A DNA stretch of 64,000 nt from an uncultured Mollicutes bacterium. GTDB taxonomy: Bacteria; Bacillota_I; Bacilli_A; RFN20; CAG-826. The notes under the pieces are model-generated. The model saw only the letters and a list, made by a program, of their open reading frames with translations. It searched no databases and was not told the DNA's origin. The stretch covers positions 62,001 through 126,000 of the forward strand of contig CAMESA010000001.1 in the NCBI GenBank assembly GCA_945935945.1, in the 5' to 3' direction. A program made the translations under genes and the position numbers. This document shows, piece after piece, positions 45,296-55,026 of the stretch (position 1 is the first letter of the stretch; each line of letters opens with the position of its first letter).

Positions 45296-46372
45296 CAAAG
45301 TTTCCTTTGGGCTTGGACTATATCTTCAACTTGATGAAGTTGCCCTGCTCTTGGGAGTGTGGTTAACTCACCCCTACTCTACTAGCTTTAAAGCTTTCGA
45401 TAGTCTCTACATTACTTTTTCTATTTTCCATCTATAGCCATATCTTACTTGCTTCGATTGCATCCCCTGTCTTATCGAAGTAACAAATATTTTATATGTT
45501 GTACTGGTCAATCCTCTGGCAATACAATGATTGTAGGCTTCTTGTCTGTTGTTAAAAATCAATCGTTCCTCACTATTTTCAGCAATAATTGTCACTTGCT
45601 CTATCATTGCCTCTGATAGCTTTTTCTTATGGTCTTCAGATTTTGGTTTTCCAGTTAATGACTTGGAGATGTTTTCTTTCCAAGAATCTGTTTTCTCGAT
45701 CGACTTCATCTTTTCTATGGTCTCTGGGCTGTGTTTACTACCCGTTCTTCTTTCAATATGGTTTCTTCTTTGGTCTTCAGTCCATTTTAACCCCAATTTC
45801 TTTTTGGCTTCACTCAATCTTGCATTTTGCTCAGGAGTTCTTTTCTTACCTGTATTCGCCACCGAAATTTTTTGCTTTATTTCATCAGATAGGGCATACC
45901 CCTCCCCGCCAGGAGTCATATTGTAGTGTTGCGGATCTAAGTATGTATTGTACTTGGCAATGTAATATACTTCTCTTTCAAGTGCTTCTTCTTCGGATAA
46001 ACCTTCTTCTAGAATCTCCCACCTAAACACTTCTCTAGGATATTTTCTTAGGGCGTGACAAAAAGCTGATTGTCTACCTCTTTTGCTATCCGTATAATGC
46101 TTCCTTTTTCTTTCTTTTAAAGTTGAATTTGTTTTGCCAATATACATATGCCCATTAATTTCATTAGTAACCAAATATACCAAACTCATGTGTAGTCCCC
46201 TTTCTTTTGCAAGAGGAAAATAGAAAAATAACACGGTATTACCACTATCCTTGCTACAGGACTTAGGCTCTCTTACCAGACATCTTACGTCTTTGACCGT
46301 TAGCCTCATTATTTATGAGACACCGTAGAACCACTACGTTCACAGGGTTTTTACTGAGCCTTAATTTAACCC
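45296..46372 (-). mobile_element. Group I intron in DNA polymerase III alpha (1077 nt)
   Basis: The junction is set by the protein: …GSAA|GELV… Exon 1 then ends with U and the intron ends with G. The 3' part has GATATAGTCC, the usual P7/J8-7 motif. The core GGTAAGAGAGCCTAAGTCC (46259-46277) is identical to the nrdD intron. A CUGGGU/GCUCAG hairpin beside the 5' splice site would suggest a splice 4 nt later, but that join is out of frame. The junction is therefore uncertain by a few bases. A GIY-YIG gene is inside. Confidence 0.82.
45407..46189 (-). CDS. Intron-encoded GIY-YIG homing endonuclease
   Basis: This 260-residue protein starts at ATG 46189 after AAAGGGG. The GIY-YIG domain reads VYLVTNEINGHMYIGKTNST, with KERKRKHYTD and the catalytic Glu in EREVYYIAKYN. 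NUMOD3 repeats follow (GKKRTPEQNARLSEA, GSKHSPETIEKM, GKPKSEDHKKKLSEAM). A C-terminal DNA-binding motif ends the protein. The longer frame to 46309 covers the ribozyme core. It spreads the intron to intronless polymerase genes. Confidence 0.9.
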   Translation of the reverse strand: MSLVYLVTNEINGHMYIGKTNSTLKERKRKHYTDSKRGRQSAFCHALRKYPREVFRWEILEEGLSEEEALEREVYYIAKYNTYLDPQHYNMTPGGEGYALSDEIKQKISVANTGKKRTPEQNARLSEAKKKLGLKWTEDQRRNHIERRTGSKHSPETIEKMKSIEKTDSWKENISKSLTGKPKSEDHKKKLSEAMIEQVTIIAENSEERLIFNNRQEAYNHCIARGLTSTTYKIFVTSIRQGMQSKQVRYGYRWKIEKVM

Positions 46373-47692
46373 AGCAGCCGAACCACGAGAAGTTCCTAAA
46401 ATTGCATTTGCTTCATTCCAAATAATATCAATAAACTTGTTCATAGAGATGAAGTAGGCACTCATATTATAGCCACCTGCTTTAGAAATCCCTAGAATCT
46501 CTTCACATTCAACATTGACACGTTGGAAAGTTTTGAATATTGTGTATGAGTTGATTAGAAATTCATCACTAGCACCTTTCATACATAAACTAATCAAGTA
46601 GCCATCATATAGATTGTCACTTTCCCACATATCAAGAATGGCACTAAACTGATCTTCATTATCATATAGTAAATCCAAGATTTCATCACTTATAAACCAT
46701 TCACTTTCTGGCGGTAATGGAATTTCCATTGGAGCTTGTTGTCGATTAATATTATATCCTTTGACACTCTCCTTAATCTTCCATGTATTCATGATACATT
46801 CATCAACAAACTCTTCACCTAGGTAGAAGTCTAAATACCCATGTAAATCTTCACTTGACATGATATAAGTAGTTTCATAGAAGTCACTTCGCTCACGTAC
46901 TCCTGCTTTATCTTCATCATTATCAGAAGTTAAAAATGCCTTATGTATTGCTCGATGATCGGCAGTTAAATAGTGAGCATCTGTTGCGATTGTGGCTTGA
47001 TAACCACTATCACGAATCCAACTATTTACAATCTCTTGCTCTGTAATAATCTCTTCTCCATTTTCTTCATACTTACGATAATGAGGTTGCATTTCTAAAT
47101 AGAAATTCTCTTTACCAAATACATCTTGACACCAAGCGATAAAATCCTCTGCTTTGTCACATTCCTCACTTAATACGTGCTTTGCTAAGTAACCACCCAA
47201 ACAAGCACTAGTTGCAACTAAATGACCTGGATTAGCACCAACAATTTCTTCAAGGTCAGTATAGAATGTTGGCTTACGTTCAATACCTCGCCATGTAAAA
47301 ATTCGCATCCAAGCACGAGTTGATAATTCCTTTAATTGTCGATAACCAATATCATCTTTAGCCAATAGGATAAAGTGGTAAAATGGCACTCTCTCCTTAT
47401 TTGCCATTTGTTGATTCATTTCATCTTCATCAACCAGATAAATCTCATTTCCAATGATAACTTGAAAATCCTCTGGCAGTTCGCCATTTGCTTTCAATTC
47501 CTTGCAAATTGATAAATGCTTATTAACTCCACCTAAACTCTCATGATCTGTAAATGCCACTGCTTTCTTGCCTAAACTAGATGCGTATAACATTACATCT
47601 TTGGGTTTGTTGGTTGAATCTTTAAACCCAGAAATATTTGAATAATGTGTATGCAAGTGTAAATCAACATGATAATCAATCTTCTGTGTCAT
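46373..47692 (-). CDS. DNA polymerase III alpha subunit, exon 1
   Basis: 440 codons holding the PHP domain (VDLHLHTHYSN, then AVAFTDHESLGG, around residue 5-55) and the start of the catalytic palm (ILGTSRGSAA). The ATG at 47692 has AAAGGAGAAG upstream. The complete spliced polymerase is about 1378 residues. No exonuclease insert in the PHP is seen, so DnaE type is more likely than PolC. Its promoter is at 47727-47756. Confidence 0.9.
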
Positions 47693-47726
47693 TATTTCTT
47701 CTCCTTTCACTTATCTTACATTTGAT

Positions 47727-47756
47727 ATTATATACTTCGGAGTTGATAAAAGTCAA
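47727..47756 (-). promoter_or_regulatory. Promoter of the DNA polymerase gene
   Basis: TTGACT, 18 bp, TATAAT, then ATC and AAATGT. Confidence 0.85.
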
Positions 47757-47827
47757 CTTTAATTTTAAATTAATTTTAATTTTATGAATAATTAAGTGAT
47801 AACTTGCATATAATAAAACTTTGGCAA

Positions 47828-49438
47828 TTAAAATCTACGTCTACGTCTTGCTCCATTTGTATCAACTGGTTTAGTCGCAAATTCTTTAATACTCACTTGT
47901 GGATATGACTTGCCATTAAATTCATTAACCTCAAATGTTCCGATAATGGTTGCTTCAATCTTCTTGTTACCTATACCATCTGTACCAATCCCACGAGTTT
48001 GCTTTGCACTTTCACATACAAAATCTTTATAAACGTCAGTAGAAGTGAATGGTCGCACGAAGGTAATCTCTTCACCATTAATGTTAGTAGTAAATTTGAG
48101 CATGGTCTGAGTTTTACCTAATCGTTGAACATCGGCAGTCTCAATGACGATATTCTTCACTACGAACGATGGTTTCTCCATGCCTTTACCACCAAACATT
48201 GACATTACTTTACCAACTCGTTCAATATGACGATTTTTAAGTTTAGTAATGTCAATCTCCATATCAACATGATACACGGGTGATAAATCTTGATCTTTTA
48301 ATTGTTCATTGCACCATTGTTGAAGTAGTGGAATATTGTTTGTGTCAAATGTCAAACCAAAAGCTCCTTGATGTCCATTACATTCAATTAACCCACTTTG
48401 ACTTAACCAATCGTTTAAATCTTCAATAGGGAATTTATCATAGTTACGACCACTACCACCTTCCCCGTTTAACATCAATACTGGTCGCATATATTCTTGT
48501 GCCAATCTATTAGCAACCAAACCACTATGACCATCTGCAATCTTGTTAGTAGCATTAAAGATGATGACTGGATTGTTATTTAACCCCAATTGCTCAATTT
48601 CATCTTTAATCTCTTTTAACTCTTTCTTAACACTTCTGTCTTGAGCGCCTTTTAACGACTTAGCTCTACGGATAATATTAGCTTGTAAACTCTCCTCAAT
48701 AGGAGTTTTATCTGGGTTGTCTTTTGTCTTCTTCAACGGTTGGTAAACTCGTGTTTCAACATGATTAGTTAATGCTTTAAACAAATCATATCTATCTTGC
48801 AAATCACCTTGTCGGAAAATTGCATTAATGATAGGAGCTACGTCCCAACCAATTGTATCAATAGTTGGATTAGATACATCTTTACGAGATGATACATCAT
48901 CTAAAATAGCTTGAATTAATAAATTGTCTTTACCAAACTCTTTCAATCCTTCAAGCACTAAAAAACGACTTTCAAAATCACGCATATCTACTAAATCAGC
49001 AACCATGCCTGTTGCAACTAAATCCATATATTCATGTGCATTAGGTTTTAATCCCAATTCTTCAAAATAACGATACTCAAATTCGTCTAGGAATTTGTAT
49101 ACAACTCCTGGGGCAGATAAAGTTGGATTCGGATATTGCCCATCTTGGTTATTGATAACGCAAGCAGGTGTATCACTAATGTCAACATCAATTTCATGGT
49201 GGTCTAAAATGAGTAAATCAATCCCCATTTCATCTAATACTTTATGCCATTTAACATCACTAGATGAGCTATCTGGTGCAATCATTAAATTCGTATCTTT
49301 AGGAACACGAGATATAATATCTTCATTCAATCCATGTCGTTTACCCTCATTACAATCGAATGTCAAAATTGCATTTGGGAAGTTACGTTGAATCCATAGA
49401 TAGACAAAAGAAGCACTCGTAAGCCCATCAGCATCAAC
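47828..49438 (-). CDS. recJ: RecJ-like single-strand exonuclease, exon 2
   Basis: This exon adds 536 residues. It begins VDADGLTSASFVYLWI, the DHH motif I interrupted by the intron, then APDSSSSD (motif II), LDHHEID (III), and GMVADLVD (IV). The C-terminal DHHA1-type part contains NKIADGHSGLVANRLAQEY and GGSGRNYDKFPIEDL. The end is Arg-rich (RRRRRF). RecJ degrades 5' single strands in recombination and repair. The complete protein is about 611 residues. Confidence 0.9.
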   Translation of the reverse strand, partial: VDADGLTSASFVYLWIQRNFPNAILTFDCNEGKRHGLNEDIISRVPKDTNLMIAPDSSSSDVKWHKVLDEMGIDLLILDHHEIDVDISDTPACVINNQDGQYPNPTLSAPGVVYKFLDEFEYRYFEELGLKPNAHEYMDLVATGMVADLVDMRDFESRFLVLEGLKEFGKDNLLIQAILDDVSSRKDVSNPTIDTIGWDVAPIINAIFRQGDLQDRYDLFKALTNHVETRVYQPLKKTKDNPDKTPIEESLQANIIRRAKSLKGAQDRSVKKELKEIKDEIEQLGLNNNPVIIFNATNKIADGHSGLVANRLAQEYMRPVLMLNGEGGSGRNYDKFPIEDLNDWLSQSGLIECNGHQGAFGLTFDTNNIPLLQQWCNEQLKDQDLSPVYHVDMEIDITKLKNRHIERVGKVMSMFGGKGMEKPSFVVKNIVIETADVQRLGKTQTMLKFTTNINGEEITFVRPFTSTDVYKDFVCESAKQTRGIGTDGIGNKKIEATIIGTFEVNEFNGKSYPQVSIKEFATKPVDTNGARRRRRF

Positions 49439-49838
49439 CCTTTATACCCTCCCTTTCGGGATATTTTTAATACTCACGCTTTGTTCTATAGTTTCTTAAC
49501 TTCTAAATACTTTTCATACTTTCTATCTAAATCGAATTTATGTTGATTTACTTTATATTTACTTCCTATAAAAATTCCCTCCCTTTAAGCGTGAGTGGGA
49601 GTAGACTATACCATCAACTCATTGAGCTGCCAGTTGGTAGTCGTTGCAACCTTACCCTATGTCATAACACTTAGGTCTGTGTCTCAGGATTGCCCAATCC
49701 CAACATCTTGTTACCATACCGTTGTGATTAGCAACGCCACCTTTCGCTTTCGCTAAGGCTTGGTAATGTAGGCTCTAAGGACTTCCCCTGATATTCCTGG
49801 TTCAATATAGTGTCACCACTATAAGGGACTATTGATTA
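49439..49838 (-). mobile_element. Group I intron in recJ without ORF (400 nt)
   Basis: The exons join …HIFID|VDADGLTS in frame, exactly at the active-site motif. Exon 1 ends with U and the intron ends with G. The core shows AACGACTA and GGTATAGTCT, which can form P7 (GACTA with TAGTC). It also has GAGCCTACATTACC and ACCTAAGTG segments. No ORF fits inside, so it cannot move without help. Confidence 0.82.
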
Positions 49839-50063
49839 ATCAATAAAAATATGAATATGTGGACTCTCTTGATTCAAATGGAAATTAAACATCTCTAATC
49901 CAAAGTCCATATTCTTTAATAAATTAGGATCATGAACAACACCCTCTTGTAAATTTAAGAAGGTTGTAGGGTCATTAACCCCACGAACTTCCAATAGCTT
50001 ATGCAATAATTGTTCTTCACTCAAACGGTCAATATTGGTATTTAATCTTGCTACATATTTCAT
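49839..50063 (-). CDS. recJ: RecJ-like exonuclease, exon 1
   Basis: 75 codons: MKYVARLNTNIDRLSEEQLL, then helices and SPHIHIFID, which leads into motif I. Without exon 2 the protein would stop two codons into the intron. GGAGAG lies 9 bases before the ATG. The gene follows primase by 12 bp in the replisome operon. Confidence 0.88.
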
Positions 50064-50075
50064 CTATTCACTCTC

Positions 50076-51218
50076 CTATACTCCAAATAATTCTTCAAAA
50101 TCTTCATCAACATCTGAGATAGTGATTTTTTTCTTCATTAAACTCTCAAACGTTTGTTTGCCCTTGTCACAGGGGGCATCCTTCATGCTCAACTCATTAT
50201 CAAAGTCAATAATTAAATTAACTGTCATGTAGCTATGTAATAGCTTACAAACTTTCTTTAGCTTCTCAAAGTATGAGAACATTAATTTCTGCTCTTTAGT
50301 ACCATTGTACTTTTCATCGTAGTATTCCTCACAATACTCTTTGTCCCAAGCAATAGTGACTTCACTCACACCTAACTTCAACAATTCATCTCGGTGAACA
50401 TGGCTAAAATTTGTACCATAGGTTGCTAATGCAAAACATTCGCCTTGATAGTAGCTATCGACAACCATTGTTGACTTCTCACCCTCAAAGATAATAGCTT
50501 TACGTTTGGTTTTAATTGTATGTTGATTTTCATATAACCCATAAAGGGTAGTAGAGGTAGGGAATCTATAAGACTCTCCTTGAAATTCAAGTGGCATATA
50601 CTTAAATCCTCTCTCTACTGTTTGTTCATCAAAATTGCGAACTCGAATACCTATGAGCTTACCATCTAAATTACGAACTGGGATAATGGCTCTGTTGTGA
50701 TTGTGGTCAAATCTAAGATCAAACTTCTCTGCTGTGTAACCATCAATACCTTCTTGTTGCCAACAAAGAGGGTAAACTTCATCAAATCGACTTAATACAC
50801 TATCGTCATAGAAAGTTTCAATTCTGCGTGTTTCACGTATCTTACGATTGTGAATACTCAAGAAATCCATATCTTTGTTTTCCTCAATGCCTAGATTTAA
50901 ACCTCGCACTCTCTTGCGAGTATTGACATTTATCCCCAATACTTTGCCAATGGATTGCATAGCTTCTTGAAAAGTGTAGCCACTCAACTCAACTAATAAG
51001 TCAATTAGATTACCATGTGTACCACAAATGTAGCAGTGGAATTTACCGCCATCTTCACCTTCATAGTAGTAGAGTTTGTAATTGGCACTGCCATGACAAG
51101 CAGATTCAAATATTACATTCCCTTGTTTATCATGTATGTAGTTTAGATTATACAGCTCGGTTAATATATGTATAACATCATCTTTAGTTAATTTCCTTAA
51201 TAAATCCTTTGCTTCCAT
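50076..51218 (-). CDS. DNA primase (DnaG-like)
   Basis: This 380-residue primase has an N-terminal CHC2-like zinc site (ACHG around 40, then FHCYICGTHGN around 60) and a toprim domain: IIFEGEKSTMVV (Glu around 235), then WDKE and LIIDFDNELSMKDAPCD (Asp residues). It makes RNA primers on the lagging strand. The C-terminal helicase-interaction domain of full-length DnaG is absent or very short. The gene lies between the DnaB-like helicase and recJ. Confidence 0.88.
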   Translation of the reverse strand: MEAKDLLRKLTKDDVIHILTELYNLNYIHDKQGNVIFESACHGSANYKLYYYEGEDGGKFHCYICGTHGNLIDLLVELSGYTFQEAMQSIGKVLGINVNTRKRVRGLNLGIEENKDMDFLSIHNRKIRETRRIETFYDDSVLSRFDEVYPLCWQQEGIDGYTAEKFDLRFDHNHNRAIIPVRNLDGKLIGIRVRNFDEQTVERGFKYMPLEFQGESYRFPTSTTLYGLYENQHTIKTKRKAIIFEGEKSTMVVDSYYQGECFALATYGTNFSHVHRDELLKLGVSEVTIAWDKEYCEEYYDEKYNGTKEQKLMFSYFEKLKKVCKLLHSYMTVNLIIDFDNELSMKDAPCDKGKQTFESLMKKKITISDVDEDFEELFGV

Positions 51219-51229
51219 AGGGACTCCCC

Positions 51230-52951
51230 CTAGTGTCTTCTACTTTTCGCTCTACCTAATCGTTTTGGTTGTTCAATTATTTCACCAGTTTCTTCATCAA
51301 ATGGGAAGTCTTCATAAATCTCAACCGTATCTGACTCTAATTCATCTAGTGGGTCTGGATCGCATTGCTCTACTCCGATTTCATCGACTTCGGTTGGTTC
51401 AAAATATTTTAGATTCGCTTTTGGTAATTTCTTGCCTTTGTAGTTCCAATCAGTAGCGAACAGGTCAATTGTTCGCATATTGCCTAAATCGACATATTGC
51501 CAAATCTTAATCATCGTATCACGACCACCACGATTCTTATATAGGTTGATAACCATGTTCGGAGTGTAATCACATTTTTGGGATAATTCCTCAACATTCT
51601 TTAATTCCTTTTCAGTTGGACGGAAACAAGTGATCCCAATATCTGCCCTCATCTGCAAAGACTTGGCATCCTTAATAGCAGAAGAATCTCGAATATGGTA
51701 ATCTTGACGTGCATTATCAGAAACCTGAGTGTATGCTTCAACATAAATATCAAACTCATTTGCAATTGTTTTTAATTGAGTTGATAAGTTGAACAATACC
51801 ATGTCAGGTCGAACTTGCATACCTTTGGTTTGAGCAGCATACTCGGCACTTAAATTTGGTGTCAACTCTACATAGTCTAAAATGAAAGCTCCGATATTAT
51901 GTTGACTAACATATTGCTCTACAATTTGATAAATGAAAGCACAGTCGTAGTTTGGCTCATTCTCTAAGTAAATTGGAGAGTTTTTAGAAATCTCCTTTGC
52001 TCGATTGACACGTTCTAGCTCTTCATCTGTTAGTTCCCAAGTTTTGATTTTATATTCATCAACACCACTAATAGTTGATAGGATAATTGGTTCAATCTCT
52101 CTATATAAATCCATCTCTGTACCCATGTATAAAGTAGGCACTGTTTGTCCATATGGGTTAGGCACGAAGTCTTTAGCTTCTTCATCCCACATTTCTTCAC
52201 ATGATAGAATACACAACTGCTTGACACCAATGCGAGTTTTTCCAACTCCACTATCTTTGGAAATAACACTAAATGCCCTACGTCTTGCCCCACGTACCAG
52301 TCCATCTAAAATAGGGCTAACTGTTCGCCAACCATACTCTGGAGCTTGTTTAAAACTCTCTAACAACTCATCAACACCTTCACCTGCTTTGCGTGAGTTT
52401 TCAATTCCTCTTCGAGTATAGCTCCCACGAATTGCAGACATCTTGGTTGTATAATGTTTAATCAGTGAGTTTAAGTCCATTTTATAAAATGCTTGTCGTT
52501 GCTCCTCTAAATATGAGCTTTCAATTTCTGTTTCGTCTAAAATATCACTCACATCGAACCCAATCGAGATCATGTCTCGTAGGTAAGAGTATTTTTGAAC
52601 AATGCCATGATAATACTCATAGTTGCTTAAATTAGCATCTTCAATCAAAGCCAAAATCCATTCAGACATATCATCAATTTCAAAGAAACGATTGTAAGCC
52701 AAAGTTGAGTTGGCATATAGATAGTTCTCAACATCTCCCAATGTAATTTCATTTAGCCCATTGTCTGCCAATCCTTTAATTGTTTCAAATAAGATACGAT
52801 GATTCTTATTTAAGAAGTAGTTAGCTTCTAATTTGTATGTCTTTGAATTTACTAGAGAAGGGTTGAGCATCAGACAACCCAACACCTTACAAGATGAACG
52901 TGGACAGTAATATCTATTTAAAACACTTTTACTATTCTTCATTAACCCCAT
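51230..52951 (-). CDS. DnaB-like replicative helicase
   Basis: This 573-residue protein has a DnaB N-terminal domain (LGCLMLNPSLV…FLNKNHRILFETIKGLAD) and a RecA-like ATPase C-domain with Walker A SKDSGVGKTR (around residue 245), Walker B IGAFILDYVEL (around 360), and RADIGITCFRP. It ends with a charged tail ending KSRRH. It unwinds DNA at the fork. The gene upstream (52964) is a plausible loader. Operon: 53485, helicase, primase, recJ. Confidence 0.88.
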   Translation of the reverse strand: MGLMKNSKSVLNRYYCPRSSCKVLGCLMLNPSLVNSKTYKLEANYFLNKNHRILFETIKGLADNGLNEITLGDVENYLYANSTLAYNRFFEIDDMSEWILALIEDANLSNYEYYHGIVQKYSYLRDMISIGFDVSDILDETEIESSYLEEQRQAFYKMDLNSLIKHYTTKMSAIRGSYTRRGIENSRKAGEGVDELLESFKQAPEYGWRTVSPILDGLVRGARRRAFSVISKDSGVGKTRIGVKQLCILSCEEMWDEEAKDFVPNPYGQTVPTLYMGTEMDLYREIEPIILSTISGVDEYKIKTWELTDEELERVNRAKEISKNSPIYLENEPNYDCAFIYQIVEQYVSQHNIGAFILDYVELTPNLSAEYAAQTKGMQVRPDMVLFNLSTQLKTIANEFDIYVEAYTQVSDNARQDYHIRDSSAIKDAKSLQMRADIGITCFRPTEKELKNVEELSQKCDYTPNMVINLYKNRGGRDTMIKIWQYVDLGNMRTIDLFATDWNYKGKKLPKANLKYFEPTEVDEIGVEQCDPDPLDELESDTVEIYEDFPFDEETGEIIEQPKRLGRAKSRRH

Positions 52952-52963
52952 ATATTTCTCTCC

Positions 52964-53485
52964 TTAATCAATCAATGTTTCATCATTTACTATATCGTCT
53001 AGAAATACTCGTTCTTTTTGTTTTGGAGCAATCCTTCTCTGGTTTGAAGCGTATATTTCAATAACTTCATTTTCAATCTCAAACTCAACATTATGGTCAT
53101 ATGCCTCGTCATAGGTTTTGAAGAACTTCATAGCTTTGAACTCCATGTAAGGGAATATCCCCACAACTCCATATTCTTCATTGGGTTGTATTTTCTCAAT
53201 CTCGTATGTATAAGTTAGCAATCTATCGAGATACCACCAATCCCATTTATTATTGCTCGACTTGGAATCTTCAATCATTTTCTTCAATTGTATCCATTCT
53301 ACTTGAGTTGGTGGTCTGCCAATTACTTCTTGAAAATGCAGATAAAAATAATGTTGCTCAACTACGTCTTGAGGATATGACTGTTCAAAGCAATCATAAC
53401 AATAATTCTTACGTTTGAATTTTATAATATCTACATTCTGAAATCCTTTTGTGCATACGCAACACTTGGCTTGTTTACCCATCAT
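52964..53485 (-). CDS. Zinc-ribbon protein, possible helicase loader
   Basis: This 173-residue protein begins with a Cys4 zinc ribbon (CCVC around 8-11, CYDC around 29-32), followed by a helical core (YFYLHFQEVIGRPPTQVEW) and an acidic C-terminus. The helicase gene starts 13 bp downstream. Position suggests helicase loading or primosome assembly, but no loader family is recognised. It opens the operon after the promoter at 53511-53540. Confidence 0.5.
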   Translation of the reverse strand: MMGKQAKCCVCTKGFQNVDIIKFKRKNYCYDCFEQSYPQDVVEQHYFYLHFQEVIGRPPTQVEWIQLKKMIEDSKSSNNKWDWWYLDRLLTYTYEIEKIQPNEEYGVVGIFPYMEFKAMKFFKTYDEAYDHNVEFEIENEVIEIYASNQRRIAPKQKERVFLDDIVNDETLID

Positions 53486-53510
53486 ATCACTCCCTTTCTT
53501 TACATTTAAT

Positions 53511-53540
53511 ATTATACGCTACAAGGTTTACAAAAGTCAA
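53511..53540 (-). promoter_or_regulatory. Promoter of the primosome operon
   Basis: TTGACT, 18 bp, TATAAT, then ATT and AAATGT. Confidence 0.87.
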
Positions 53541-53544
53541 CCTT

Positions 53545-54348
53545 TTAGTCAACTTTTAATTCATTATATGTATTTTCAATACGCTCTTTAGCGATATTAA
53601 AGTAGTTTTCATCTAGCTCAATGCCGATGAATTTACGATTGGTGTTTTGACAAGCCACTCCTGTTGAACCAGAACCCATAGTAAAATCTAAAACCAACTC
53701 ACCCTCGTTGGTATAGGTTTTGATTAAGTATTCTAACAATTCGACAGGTTTTTGTGTTGGGTGTACTCTATTTCTTGAATTACATTCATTTGAAAACTTG
53801 CTAACTGTTAATATGTTTTTAGGATAAGATACACTTTCATCTGTTTGAATTTTAAATTTTCCGCTTGCCATAGTAAAATATTTATCTTCTACCGTTTGAG
53901 TCATTGATGACTCTTTTTTATTTTTGTGTTTTGCTTTTAATTTCTTAGTATATTCCTCTGTGTTAATGTTCATTTGAGGATTATAGTTCACTTTATTTTT
54001 CGAGAACACCATAATATTTTCAACTATTTTTAAAGGGTGATTTTTTGCTTGGACAAAATTCCCGGCATTTATTTTATTCCAATACCACTCGTGCCTAAAA
54101 TTTTTAATATTACTTAGCCTTAAATGGCTACTAAACGGCTCACTACCGAATAACACAATAGCCCCGTTAGACTTAATCAGTTTATTAAGTCGTTCCCACA
54201 TAGCATCAAAAGGAATAACGTTATCCCATTTGCACGCCGTTGTCCCATATGGTGGATCGGTGATAATAGCTTCAACTTTTACTCCTTGTTCGATTAATTT
54301 ATCCATAATTTCTAAACAGTCACCATTAAATAATTGAATGTTTTCCAT
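53545..54348 (-). CDS. DNA methyltransferase, beta class (second)
   Basis: This 267-residue enzyme has IITDPPYGTTACKWD (around residue 28, catalytic motif) and near the end HPTQKPVELLEYLIKTY, then VLDFTMGSGSTGVACQN (SAM site, around 227). The order is beta-class. It differs from the protein at 41616 (DPPY instead of SPPY), so an N6-adenine target is more likely. It shares an operon with the 54385 gene. No restriction partner is seen. Confidence 0.88.
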   Translation of the reverse strand: MENIQLFNGDCLEIMDKLIEQGVKVEAIITDPPYGTTACKWDNVIPFDAMWERLNKLIKSNGAIVLFGSEPFSSHLRLSNIKNFRHEWYWNKINAGNFVQAKNHPLKIVENIMVFSKNKVNYNPQMNINTEEYTKKLKAKHKNKKESSMTQTVEDKYFTMASGKFKIQTDESVSYPKNILTVSKFSNECNSRNRVHPTQKPVELLEYLIKTYTNEGELVLDFTMGSGSTGVACQNTNRKFIGIELDENYFNIAKERIENTYNELKVD

Positions 54349-54384
54349 AATCTTCTCTTCCTTTCTGTTAAAAAAACTTTACTA

Positions 54385-54993
54385 TTAGTCAACTTTTGTA
54401 AATTTAGCTTGCAAAATTTCAAGCGTCACCTTTAATGGTGTTTCACTGAAAGCCACCATAAATAAATTACCTTCTCTCACCACCAATTCAACACCTTCTT
54501 CGTCAATAAACCTTGAACCATCTTCCGACTTTAACACTTCTTCCAATGTATATGTCTTGTTCTTTTTAGCAATGCTAATCTCAATATCTTTGTAGCTATT
54601 AAAAATTGATTTCTGATAAGCACTTTCGCTGTTCCAATGATCGTCAGAAAAATGCCAAACTGGTTTTAATGCTAGGTAATCATCGTTTTCAAAGTCCAAT
54701 CGAATGCAATCAATATCATTATACTTGTTCACTCGTTGAGCAAATGTATATTCAGCACCATAACTATCAGCTTCAATCTCACCATTATCAATTACGTGAC
54801 ATTCAATTTCGCATCTGTCGTCATCAAGAGAATTGATACTTAATGATTCAAAACATTCAATAGGAACATCATACCATTCCATATTTTCAAAGCCAAAACT
54901 AATTGATTTAATTAATTTGATCTTCCTACCTTGTTGGACTGCATATCGACTTGACTTTGGTCGTCCTTCATATGTAATAAATTTATTGCTCAT
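54385..54993 (-). CDS. Hypothetical 202-residue protein
   Basis: This mixed alpha/beta protein (MSNKFITYEGRPKSSRYAVQ…) has many acidic and aromatic residues, no Cys pairs, and no motif I know. SLSINSLDDDRCEIECHVID and KNKTYTLEEVLKSEDGSRF are typical stretches. It is the first gene of an operon with the methyltransferase (36 bp gap) and might adjust or protect it. Ribosome site ACAGGAGGTGGAGAT. Confidence 0.6.
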   Translation of the reverse strand: MSNKFITYEGRPKSSRYAVQQGRKIKLIKSISFGFENMEWYDVPIECFESLSINSLDDDRCEIECHVIDNGEIEADSYGAEYTFAQRVNKYNDIDCIRLDFENDDYLALKPVWHFSDDHWNSESAYQKSIFNSYKDIEISIAKKNKTYTLEEVLKSEDGSRFIDEEGVELVVREGNLFMVAFSETPLKVTLEILQAKFTKVD

Positions 54994-55026
54994 ATCTCCA
55001 CCTCCTGTGTGTTTCTTACATTTATA

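Noticed and set aside
45549..46026. Two + strand open frames over the GIY-YIG gene
   Set aside because: They are antisense to a well-supported endonuclease and have no ribosome site or neighbours on that strand.
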